DNA of 64,000 bases, taken from contig CAZSMC010000002.1 of assembly GCA_964607755.1 (NCBI GenBank), forward strand, positions 1 through 64,000, read 5' to 3'. The notes below the pieces were generated by a model, which was not told the DNA's origin, ran no database searches, and saw only the letters and a list, made by a program, of their open reading frames with translations. The stretch is from CAZSMC01 sp964607755. Its GTDB lineage: Bacteria > Zhuqueibacterota > Zhuqueibacteria > Residuimicrobiales > Krinioviventaceae. Below are positions 53,912 to 61,587 of the stretch, piece by piece. Both the position numbers and the translations under genes were made by a program. Position 1 is the first letter of the stretch, and each line of letters begins with the position of its first letter.

Positions 53912-55960
53912 TTAAGATGAATGTGCATGTGCATTTTCAGGCTTTGATGTTTTAACGTTTTGTTGCTTTTGGTAAACAGGCAGATAAATCGTGAATGTGC
54001 TGCCTTTGCCGGGCTGGCTTTGCACTTTGATTTCACCACCGTGTTTCTGGATAGTGCCGTAAGCAATAGCCAATCCCAGACCGGTGCCTTTGCCAACTGG
54101 CTTTGTCGTGAAAAACGGGTCGAACACTTTTTCCTGAATTTCGCGGGACATGCCAGGACCGTCGTCGGTAATAGAAACGAATACAAAACCCTTTTTTGCC
54201 GCACCTGTGGACAAGGTCAAAGTGCCTTTTCCTTCCATGGCTTCGGCTGCGTTTAAAATGAGGTTCAGGAAAACCTGCTGAATTTGTAATTTGTCCACAT
54301 AGACCGGATCGATATCACTAAATTGTTTTTCAATTCGAATATTCTGGAAAAGCGACGGTTCTTTAATCAACGCCAGAGTTTTATCGAGGATAGCGTTGAG
54401 GTCGGCCTCAGATTTGTCAAGCTGACGCTGTCTGGAAAAATCCAGCAACCCTCTGACAATCTTGCGGCACCGTTCAGCTTCCTTGACCACCCGCTCGACA
54501 GACTGAATATCCTGTTGTTCACCCTCGAGTTTTTTTAAAAGAATATTGGCATAGAGAAGAATCCCGCCCAATGGATTGTTCAGCTCATGCGCAACTCCGG
54601 CAGCCAGCCGTCCGACCGAAGCCAGCTTTTCAGCCTGTACAAGCTGTTCCTGGGTTTCTTTTAAAGAGTTCAGGGATTTTTTTAACTCGGTATTTGATTC
54701 AGACAATTCTTCCTGCACAGATTCCAGGCGCTCAACCATGTATGGCAAACACATCTCCGCTTCTGCCAAACCCTGACACACGGCTTTGGCTTTTTCCCGG
54801 CAGGATGAATAGCCGCAGGCACCGCAATTTAATTCATCCTCGGGTTTATATTTGCCGGTTTTTTCCAGCACCTGGCGAATTTCATCCTCGGAAGGATCCA
54901 GCATTTGAATTTCTTCATAACTGAAACGCCGGCGAAGATTGATGTCTTCATAAGCTTTGCGGTCCTGACGGGCACGAGCTTTGAGCGCGTCTGTTCCCCG
55001 GCTCTTAACGTATTGGACAATCCGGTCGTGATGCACATAAACTGAATCTTCGTTTGGCATCATCGGTCCGCTGATACAACCGCGGCAAAATAACAGATCG
55101 AAAAAGTGCGCTTCAATTTCACCTGAACTCGCTTTTTCCAGCACATCGATTACCCGGTCGCGGCCTTCGCTGACGACAATTTCATTGTCCAGAACATCAT
55201 GTTCCATTTGCGAACATTTTAGCAACCCGCCCGACACCGGAAAGATGCGGCCAAAGTCTGCCCTGGGCCCATCAAGATCTGTCTTTTCCAGTGAAGCGAG
55301 ATCAATATTTTTTTCTTGCAATATGTCATTTAATTCCTGATACGTCAGCACCTCATCGATGACGCCCTTTACATTGGGGTCTTGCATTTCTTTCTTTTTA
55401 GCTATGCACGGACCGATGAATACAACCTTTGCCTCGGGCTGGTAGCGGTATTTTATTGCTCTGCCGGTGGCAATCATAGGCGATACAACAGGCGCCAGCA
55501 CCATGATGAGATGGGGATAATATTTTTCAATATAGTTTATAAGTGCAGGACATGGAGAAGTGATGATAGTGGGCATCACGCCCGAGTGAATCAACTTTTT
55601 GTATTCTTCAACAATGAGGTCGGCGCCAAAGGCCACCTCGAGGACTTTAGAAAATCCGAGTGCTCTTAAACCGGTAATAAGTTGTTCTGGTTGAACATCA
55701 AAAGCGGCGGGGAACGAAGGCGCCAGAATAGCAATGACAGGTGCTTGTCTGTCAAGCAATTCTTTGGTGTGTTGAATACCGTCCCGTATTTTTTTAGCCT
55801 GCTGGGGACACACTTTGATGCAGTTCCCACAGGCAATACAACGATCCACTAAAACGTGAGCTTGACCGTTTTCCACTTTAATGGCGCGGGCAGGGCATTG
55901 ACGGACACAGGAATAACATCTTTTGCATTTTGTTTCAATCGTCTGGACAATAGGTTCCAT
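53912..55960 (-). CDS. Sensory [FeFe]-hydrogenase fused to a histidine kinase
   Basis: This 682-residue soluble protein begins with two ferredoxin motifs (CKRCYSCVRQCP, CIACGNCIKVCP; 12-51). The H-cluster domain (about 70-330) has all three signature loops in altered form: TSPCPA (Cys137), GPCIAKKKE (Cys185) and FCRGCISGP (Cys292, Cys295). A further [4Fe-4S] motif follows (CGACGYSSC...C, 379-395), then a coiled stretch, HisKA with His458 (GVAHELNNPLGG) and HATPase (NLILNAAEAM, DDGPGMS, GTGLGLAIAYG). In catalytic enzymes the first loop reads TSCCP; the first Cys there is the proton relay and is replaced here by Pro136, as expected for HydS-type sensors. It probably senses H2 or redox state and phosphorylates the receivers downstream. 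It is the first gene of the supercluster. Confidence 0.9.
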   Translation of the reverse strand: MEPIVQTIETKCKRCYSCVRQCPARAIKVENGQAHVLVDRCIACGNCIKVCPQQAKKIRDGIQHTKELLDRQAPVIAILAPSFPAAFDVQPEQLITGLRALGFSKVLEVAFGADLIVEEYKKLIHSGVMPTIITSPCPALINYIEKYYPHLIMVLAPVVSPMIATGRAIKYRYQPEAKVVFIGPCIAKKKEMQDPNVKGVIDEVLTYQELNDILQEKNIDLASLEKTDLDGPRADFGRIFPVSGGLLKCSQMEHDVLDNEIVVSEGRDRVIDVLEKASSGEIEAHFFDLLFCRGCISGPMMPNEDSVYVHHDRIVQYVKSRGTDALKARARQDRKAYEDINLRRRFSYEEIQMLDPSEDEIRQVLEKTGKYKPEDELNCGACGYSSCREKAKAVCQGLAEAEMCLPYMVERLESVQEELSESNTELKKSLNSLKETQEQLVQAEKLASVGRLAAGVAHELNNPLGGILLYANILLKKLEGEQQDIQSVERVVKEAERCRKIVRGLLDFSRQRQLDKSEADLNAILDKTLALIKEPSLFQNIRIEKQFSDIDPVYVDKLQIQQVFLNLILNAAEAMEGKGTLTLSTGAAKKGFVFVSITDDGPGMSREIQEKVFDPFFTTKPVGKGTGLGLAIAYGTIQKHGGEIKVQSQPGKGSTFTIYLPVYQKQQNVKTSKPENAHAHSS

Positions 55961-56319
55961 CGATCATATCCGATTCGAGTGTTTCTTCAGTTACAGGACG
56001 CAGGTGTCTCTGTTAGAAAAGTGGATAATGAAATTTGCTGTAATGAGTGTTTGAACCGGGGTGAGATGCGATCCATACTTCCTGAAGAGATCAAAATTCA
56101 GTTCAGGTTCATTTCAGTTCGTCAAAGATGACTGTGATTGAGTGGTACTAGCAAGTTGAAAAGAACACACTCATTACATATCAAAGATAGAAGAGCAAAC
56201 GGTAAAAATCAAGGATAAAACGCAAAACAAGAAAAAAGAATCGAATCATTCTCAATTTACATTTTTCCTAATTGAAAAGAATTTGTTTACTTTATCGTTG
56301 ATTCTGCCTACATTTTTAG
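55961..56319. other. 359-bp divergent intergenic region
   Basis: It separates the sensory hydrogenase (minus) from the methyltransferase gene (plus). The half nearer 56319 is AT-rich and likely holds promoters. No clear consensus promoter, Rex box, sigma-54 site, hairpin or RNA gene was found by eye. Confidence 0.5.
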
Positions 56320-57522
56320 ATGAATGAAATCGAAAAAAGACAGGTGATCATGGATCTGCACGATAAACACCCCGTTCTTGTCACCTGCGCGCCAGGGATA
56401 GTTCCATTTCTCGAATCGGAATTAAGAGCGCTCAACTTTCCGGTTCTGCAGTCAATGAAATTGGGCGTTTTTACTCAAGGTTCGCTCGACGATTGCATCC
56501 TTCTCAATCTAAGCCTGCGTACAGCCTACCGGGTGCTGTTGAGAGTGGGCAATGGACATGCAGTTACGGCTGACAACCTGTATGCGCATCTGAGCAATAT
56601 TGCCTGGGAAGACTGCATCCCGGCGGACGGCTATTTATCAGTCACGTCATCTGTGCAAACAAAAGCAATACGAGATACACGATTTGCGAATCTAAAAACA
56701 AAAGATGCAATAGTTGATCGAATCAAAAAGATGCGCGGCAGACGTCCTGATTCCGGTCCTGACCGGTCGCGAACTGTTGTTTTTCTTTACTGGAAAGACA
56801 ATAAATATTCGATTTTTTTGGATACTTCCGGCGAGCCGCTGTACCGCCGCGGGTATCGGAAACATTCCGTAACCGCGCCGATGCAGGAAACACTGGCGGC
56901 AGCGGTTTTGAAAGCGGCGAACTGGCCAAACAATGGACATTTTATTAATCCGATGTGCGGGAGCGGCACACTGGGCATCGAGGCCGCTCTGATGGCATTG
57001 AACAGAGCGCCCGGCCTGCTGCGCAGCAATTACAGTTTTATGCACATCCGTCATTTCAACCGGACGCGCTATCAGGAAATCCGTTCAGAATTGCGCAAGC
57101 GGTCACAACCGACATTGTCAAGCGCTCAGCGCATTATTATGTCAGATCATAATCCCAACGCTGTCAAAGCCGCGCAAAAAAATGCCCGCACAGCCGGTGT
57201 CGAGCATCTGATGAGTTTTCAAACGTGCGATTTTACCGAAACCGAAATTCCGTCCGGCCCGGGAATCATTATGCTGAATCCGGAATATGGTGTTCGCATG
57301 GACCTGGATTCGAATCTTCAAAAAACGTATAAACGCATTGGTGATTTTTTCAAACAAAAATGTACTGGTTACCGGGGATATATCTTTACCGGCAATCTGG
57401 AACTGGCAAAGCAGGTTGGTTTGCGCGCCCGCAGGCGAATTATTTTTTACAACGGCAATATTGAATCCCGTTTATTAGAATATGACATCTATGAAGGAAG
57501 CCAACGGGACAATGAACAATAA
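56320..57522 (+). CDS. RlmL/YpsC-type THUMP RNA guanine-N2 methyltransferase
   Basis: This 400-residue protein has an N-terminal ferredoxin-like plus THUMP part (about 15-160: VLVTCAPGIVPFLESEL, TAYRVLLRVG, FLDTSGEPLYRRGYRKH). The Rossmann methyltransferase domain has the SAM motif NPMCGSGTLGIEAA (about 206-219) and the acidic DHNPNAVKAAQKNA. The catalytic motif IV reads LNPEYG where relatives have NPPYG. The family methylates 23S rRNA (m2G2445 in RlmL). The start at 56320 has no clear ribosome site; an ATG at 56350 after AGGTG is an alternative. It is convergent with the next gene (6 bp apart). Confidence 0.85.
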   Translation: MNEIEKRQVIMDLHDKHPVLVTCAPGIVPFLESELRALNFPVLQSMKLGVFTQGSLDDCILLNLSLRTAYRVLLRVGNGHAVTADNLYAHLSNIAWEDCIPADGYLSVTSSVQTKAIRDTRFANLKTKDAIVDRIKKMRGRRPDSGPDRSRTVVFLYWKDNKYSIFLDTSGEPLYRRGYRKHSVTAPMQETLAAAVLKAANWPNNGHFINPMCGSGTLGIEAALMALNRAPGLLRSNYSFMHIRHFNRTRYQEIRSELRKRSQPTLSSAQRIIMSDHNPNAVKAAQKNARTAGVEHLMSFQTCDFTETEIPSGPGIIMLNPEYGVRMDLDSNLQKTYKRIGDFFKQKCTGYRGYIFTGNLELAKQVGLRARRRIIFYNGNIESRLLEYDIYEGSQRDNEQ

Positions 57523-57528
57523 ATTGTT

Positions 57529-58428
57529 TTATTCGGCGTGCCAGGTTTCCAGACGATTGGCTTCCCGCCATTCGTGTTTGTCAGCATCCCGGTAATAGAT
57601 CGACTTGTAGCCCCAGGCATCATTTGGTGCATAGAACATCTGAAAATCGACCACAAAAGCTGTTTGCAACGTGTCTTTGACAGTGCACGTTAGAATAGGT
57701 ACGCCGTAACCATTTGTGTTCACCCAGGCATCACAATCGGCAGAACTCAGGCTAAGCACCAGGCCGGATTTTCGTTTGTATTCCATGGATTGGCCTGGTT
57801 GCTCGACGAGCACCAATTGGTTCGAGTCCAGATAATAAAGCTCTTTTTGCACAACATATTTATGAAGATGCTCGTGCTTGTGAAGTTTCTTTCGCGGCGG
57901 GGCAAGCGGATTTTGATCGTAGCCATCCGCCTTGCCGTCATCATCTGTGTCCATGTTGTACGGGTCCGTCCACAGCCGGTTTTCCGACAAGTCGCTTAAA
58001 CCGTCCGCATCCCTGTCCGCATAAAGGGCTGCCTTGTAAACAGTATATTCAGTCACAGAAGAATCGAATGACACCCGGCGATACGGAGGCACTTTGGAAA
58101 GTTTATCACCTGACCATTGCAACTCGAGTGTATGTTCTTCTACGCGCCAGCGAAATTTTGAGCGCTGCAGCATTGGGACAGCCGTGTAAAGGGGCCGGTT
58201 CCAGTTTTTACCATCGAGTGAACGGGCAACCCAAATTTCAGCATAACCGTAATAATCGGAAGAAAAAAGAGTCCACAACACGCCGGAATCTTCCTGGTAG
58301 GTCAGGGAGGTTGGCGGATAATGCAGATGAAAAAGATCGCTTTTACTGACAAAAGGAATGGCAAAGGCGGGGTCTAAAATGAAAAACAGAATGATATTTA
58401 TAACAAAAAAAATGACACCACGCGACAA
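57529..58428 (-). CDS. Secreted protein with thrombospondin type 3 calcium repeats (copy A)
   Basis: This 299-residue exported protein starts at a TTG with GGAG 9 bp upstream (signal MSRGVIFFVINIILFFIL). A beta-rich N-terminal half contains a sialidase/propeller-like segment (LFSSDYYGYAEIWVARS-DGKNW). Two calcium-binding repeats follow: DRDADGLSDLSENRLWTDP and DTDDDGKADGYDQNPLAPP (about 137-178), then a C-terminal domain of unknown fold (LVLSLSSADCDAWVNTNGYGVPILTC). It is a clear tandem paralogue of the next gene, sharing length, repeats and C-terminal motif. No sorting tail is present. The function is not recognised. Confidence 0.8.
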   Translation of the reverse strand: MSRGVIFFVINIILFFILDPAFAIPFVSKSDLFHLHYPPTSLTYQEDSGVLWTLFSSDYYGYAEIWVARSLDGKNWNRPLYTAVPMLQRSKFRWRVEEHTLELQWSGDKLSKVPPYRRVSFDSSVTEYTVYKAALYADRDADGLSDLSENRLWTDPYNMDTDDDGKADGYDQNPLAPPRKKLHKHEHLHKYVVQKELYYLDSNQLVLVEQPGQSMEYKRKSGLVLSLSSADCDAWVNTNGYGVPILTCTVKDTLQTAFVVDFQMFYAPNDAWGYKSIYYRDADKHEWREANRLETWHAE

Positions 58429-58467
58429 TTTCTTCTCCGGATTTAGATGTTCAAAAATTCAGATAAA

Positions 58468-59367
58468 CTATTCTGCGTACCACTCTTCAAACGTCTGAAC
58501 CAATCGCCATTTTTTAGCAAATTTTTGCCATTGGTACTCTGCTTCATATCCCCAGGCATCGTGAGGTGAAAAGAAAAACTCGAAACTTGCCTTGAAACTA
58601 TTTTTCGAAATTTCTTCTACAAAACATGTTAAAATAGGAACGCCGTAACCAAAGGTATTCACCCAATCATCGCACTCTTGTGATGAGAGGCTGAGGACAA
58701 GACCGGCTTCGCGTTCATATTCCATCGGCCGTTGAAAATGCTCGACGATAATCAATTGATTGGTCCAGAAATAATACAATTCCTGTTCAATAATATGTTT
58801 GTGCAGTTTTTCTGCAAGAGTCAATTCGGCAAGCGGAGCAGCCAAAGGATTGCGGTCATATCCATCGGCTTTGCCGTCGTTATCTGTATCACTTTGAGTG
58901 GGATCAGTCCACAACATATCTTCAGCCAAATCGGTCAAGCCATCTGCGTCTTTATCGCCATACAGAGTTGCCTTTGAAATAATATATTCGTGAATAGATG
59001 TATCAACATCAGCACGGGTGTAATGCGGCGTTTTTGTTTTCTTTTTGCCTGAACACAAAAATTTGAATTTGTTGTCTTTGAATAGAAATGTATAATCCTC
59101 ATACATCAAAACCGGAACGCCAGTGTAATAACTTTTGCTCCATGTTTTCATATCCGGAGAATAACTGACCCAAAATTCCAGAAAACCGAAATACTTTGAC
59201 ACAAAGACAGACCAGTAAATGCTGTCTTCATCCTGGACTACACAAGATGTTGGAATATTTGTCACGCTGGAAAGATGACTTTTATCGACGTACGGAATGA
59301 GCACATCAGCCTGTAACAGGGATATGAAAAACAGCACGCATAAAATTGAGACGATGGTTCTGTGCAC
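58468..59367 (-). CDS. Secreted protein with thrombospondin type 3 calcium repeats (copy B)
   Basis: This 299-residue protein is the same size as its downstream paralogue. The GTG at 59367 was chosen because GAGGAG lies at the right distance and gives a normal signal peptide (TIVSILCVLFFISLLQA). An ATG 18 bp upstream precedes the ribosome site. It shows DKDADGLTDLAEDMLWTDP and DTDNDGKADGYDRNPLAAP calcium repeats and the C-terminal motif LVLSLSSQECDDWVNTFGYG. It has the same SPDMKTWSKSYY beta-strand pattern in the first half. It is 39 bp from copy A and probably co-transcribed. Function unknown. Confidence 0.8.
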   Translation of the reverse strand: MHRTIVSILCVLFFISLLQADVLIPYVDKSHLSSVTNIPTSCVVQDEDSIYWSVFVSKYFGFLEFWVSYSPDMKTWSKSYYTGVPVLMYEDYTFLFKDNKFKFLCSGKKKTKTPHYTRADVDTSIHEYIISKATLYGDKDADGLTDLAEDMLWTDPTQSDTDNDGKADGYDRNPLAAPLAELTLAEKLHKHIIEQELYYFWTNQLIIVEHFQRPMEYEREAGLVLSLSSQECDDWVNTFGYGVPILTCFVEEISKNSFKASFEFFFSPHDAWGYEAEYQWQKFAKKWRLVQTFEEWYAE

Positions 59368-59540
59368 CTTACTCTCCTCAGCCATTTTATAATTTAGATG
59401 TTAAAAAAATAATGACGTTTACAGCAATAACACGCAAGGACAAGTTTAAATTCATTTTACATGCATACTGTTCCGATAAGACCAGAGGCGGGAAAAGATG
59501 CACGAACCCGTCGAACGGCATTTTTGCAATCGAAAAGTGC

Positions 59541-59577
59541 AAAACCGGACGGCAAAAGTTTATGCGTCCGGTTTTTT
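59541..59577. terminator. Bidirectional terminator hairpin
   Basis: There is an 11-bp perfect stem (AAAACCGGACG / CGTCCGGTTTT, 59541-59551 and 59565-59575) with T-runs on both strands (six T on plus). It lies 3 bp beyond the stop of the minus-strand sugar-isomerase-like gene, its likely user. Confidence 0.85.
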
Positions 59578-59580
59578 CGA

Positions 59581-60441
59581 TCACGCTCTTTTCAATTCTA
59601 AAAAGTTGTTGAAACACTTTTCCACACACTCCATTGGCGGCATCACATCTTTTTCCTCTTCGATAATGAACCATTCTGTACCGCCTTGTGTTCTGCAAAA
59701 TTCCAAAACATCCTGCCAGGGCACATCACCTTCACCGACAATTGCTTCTTTGTTGGTTTCAGAATACTCTTTGCAATGGACCGTTACAGCTCTGCCCGGA
59801 TACTTTTTCAATGCAGCCAAAGCGTCGCCGCCACCTGACATGGCGTTGCCGAGATCGAGCTGTAAAATGACTTTTTCTGAAGTGTTGTCAGCAAAAACAT
59901 ACCACGGTATTTCACCTTCCAGGGGTTGAAATTCGTGACCGTGATTGTGATAGCCGATTTTCAGGTCGAATGGTTCGATGACATCTGCCACTTTGTTAAA
60001 CAACTCTGCCGTTTTCTTCCAATCATCAAGGGTTTTGCGTTGTTCTTCGGGGATCCAAGGAACAATTAAGTTGTCACATCCAATCGTTTTGCAGAACTCG
60101 GCTGTGGGTTCCAACTGATGCCCGGTAACCTCATTCAGATCAAGATGGGAGCCGCAACATTTCAGGCCATTATCATCCAAAAATTTGCGGATTTCTGTGG
60201 ACTTGTAGCCGTAATAGCCAGCAAATTCTACCCCTTGATAACCGATACTGGCTACTTTTTGGATCGTTCCGGGTAAATCTTCTTCAGCTAGGGTGCGAAC
60301 AGAGTACAATTGCAGACCCACAGGAATGCCTTCAATTTTAGGTTTTTGGCTGCAGCCAGCAATGCCGCCAAGAGCAGCCGTAGCGGTTACAGCGCCTGTG
60401 GTTTTCAAAAAATCTCGACGCGTAAAATTTTCCTGTCTCAT
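59581..60441 (-). CDS. Tat-exported TIM-barrel sugar isomerase/epimerase-like lipoprotein
   Basis: This 286-residue protein starts MRQENFTRRDFLKTTGA, with a twin-arginine signal (TRRDFLK) followed by lipobox GGIAGC|SQ. It is therefore a Tat-exported lipoprotein. The rest is a xylose-isomerase-like TIM barrel: IPVGLQLYSVRTLAEEDLPG, VEFAGYYG, CGSHLDLNEV, IGYHNHGHEFQPLEG, LQLDLGNAMSGGGD, VHCKEYS and the end WFIIEEE. The His, Glu and Asp of these strands are the usual metal-site residues. Related secreted proteins act on sugars or sugar acids. It faces the sugar operon divergently, so a role in the same pathway is likely. The start at 60441 is preferred because GGAGG lies upstream of it. Confidence 0.85.
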   Translation of the reverse strand: MRQENFTRRDFLKTTGAVTATAALGGIAGCSQKPKIEGIPVGLQLYSVRTLAEEDLPGTIQKVASIGYQGVEFAGYYGYKSTEIRKFLDDNGLKCCGSHLDLNEVTGHQLEPTAEFCKTIGCDNLIVPWIPEEQRKTLDDWKKTAELFNKVADVIEPFDLKIGYHNHGHEFQPLEGEIPWYVFADNTSEKVILQLDLGNAMSGGGDALAALKKYPGRAVTVHCKEYSETNKEAIVGEGDVPWQDVLEFCRTQGGTEWFIIEEEKDVMPPMECVEKCFNNFLELKRA

Positions 60442-60555
60442 GATAAGGGTTACCTCCACTTTATTTGAAATTTATGAATTAAGTGTAGAACCTTGGAGCA
60501 CATATCATTAAGAAAAGAATTTTTTTGTTAATTACAAAGACTTTTTAAAACTTTC

Positions 60556-60584
60556 TTGACTAATTGAAAATTTTATTGTAATAT
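60556..60584 (+). promoter_or_regulatory. Promoter of the SorC-type regulator gene
   Basis: TTGACT (60556-60561) and TAATAT (60579-60584) are separated by exactly 17 bp. This predicts a start near 60591, directly at the first of three operator-like repeats and about 36 bp before the coding start. Confidence 0.75.
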
Positions 60585-60592
60585 ATGCACAC

Positions 60593-60617
60593 ATGAACAA
60601 AAATGAACAAATGAACA
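60593..60617 (+). promoter_or_regulatory. Operator-like direct repeats ATGAACA x3
   Basis: Three exact copies of ATGAACA (60593-60599, 60603-60609, 60611-60617), 10 and 8 bp apart, lie just downstream of the promoter and end 9 bp before the regulator gene. TGAACA-type half-sites are known for SorC/DeoR-family relatives, so autoregulation is likely. Binding is inferred. Confidence 0.65.
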
Positions 60618-60626
60618 TACATTCTC

Positions 60627-61580
60627 ATGTCTTCCTCTGTCGAACATCAACGTCTTTTATACAAAATTGCCCAGAGTTATTATCTGGAAAACCGGACCCA
60701 AAATGATATTGGCCATCGCTTTGGGTTGTCCCGCATCAAAGTGTCCCGCTTGCTCAAGCAAGCTCGCGAATCGCATATTGTCAATATCACACTTAATCCC
60801 CCGCCAAATACCCTGACCGAGCTGGAACAATCTTTGGAAAAAGTTTACAGTTTGGAAGAGGTTCGAATTGTCATGACCGAGCATTCAAACGTGAATCAGG
60901 TCAGCCTGGAATTAGCACCAGCGGCAGCCGAGTGTTTGTTGCGCCGGTTAAAAGGCGGCGAGATTGTCGGCGTTACCTGGGGGAAAACGATCATGTCGGT
61001 GATTAATGCTCTTCCTCAGCACCCCATGCCGGATGTGCGGATTGTGCAAATTACCGGCGGACTTGGCCTGGTTGTCACGCTGGAACATTCCACCGAACTG
61101 GCCCGGCAGATGGCAGGCAAGTTGTCAGCCGCTCTTCATCTGATTCCGGCGCCCGGCGTTGCCACAGACCGGCACTCTGCAGAGATTTTGCGGAACGATA
61201 AATCCATCCGAGAAACATTAGCTCTGGCAGCAAAAGCAGACATTGCCATTCTCGGCATCGGCAGGCTGGCTCCGGATACCTTTTTGATGCAGGATGGCTC
61301 TGTAATCACTCAGGATGATTTTGATAAATTAACGCGTGCCGGTGCCGTTGGTGACATTGCGTTGCGTTATCTCGACCGTGAAGGACGATCCATAAATGAC
61401 GAGTTTGATGGGCGCATCATCGGCTTGACGCTGGACGAGCTCCGCCAGATTCCGTGCGTCATCGGAGTGGCTGGTGGCAAAGAAAAACACCCGGTCGTTC
61501 AGGCGGCACTCAAAAGCGGCGTTCTCGATGTATTAATCACCGATCACCATACCGGAGAATTTTTGATTGAAAATCAATGA
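60627..61580 (+). CDS. SorC-family sugar-responsive transcriptional regulator
   Basis: This 317-residue protein has an N-terminal helix-turn-helix (YYLENRTQNDIGHRFGLSRIKVSRLLKQAR, about 18-50) and a C-terminal SorC sugar-phosphate-binding domain (GVTWGKTI, VQITGGLG, AAKADIAILGIG, GDIALRYLDREG, CVIGVAGGKEK). Regulators of this family (SorC, DeoR of Bacillus, LsrR) respond to phosphorylated sugars. It is the first gene of an operon with a sugar kinase (start 8 bp after this stop), an aldolase and a binding protein. It probably controls this operon through the three repeats in front of it. The effector is unknown. Confidence 0.93.
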   Translation: MSSSVEHQRLLYKIAQSYYLENRTQNDIGHRFGLSRIKVSRLLKQARESHIVNITLNPPPNTLTELEQSLEKVYSLEEVRIVMTEHSNVNQVSLELAPAAAECLLRRLKGGEIVGVTWGKTIMSVINALPQHPMPDVRIVQITGGLGLVVTLEHSTELARQMAGKLSAALHLIPAPGVATDRHSAEILRNDKSIRETLALAAKADIAILGIGRLAPDTFLMQDGSVITQDDFDKLTRAGAVGDIALRYLDREGRSINDEFDGRIIGLTLDELRQIPCVIGVAGGKEKHPVVQAALKSGVLDVLITDHHTGEFLIENQ

Positions 61581-61587
61581 GGACACA

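Noticed and set aside
53912..55960. Catalytic [FeFe] hydrogenase
   Set aside because: The proton-relay cysteine of TSCCP is replaced by proline, the loops are reduced and a kinase is fused to the end, which fits a sensor.
60593..60617. Short CRISPR-like or tandem repeat array
   Set aside because: Units of 7 bp with 1-3 bp between them, only three copies, in front of a regulator gene; an operator is the better reading.
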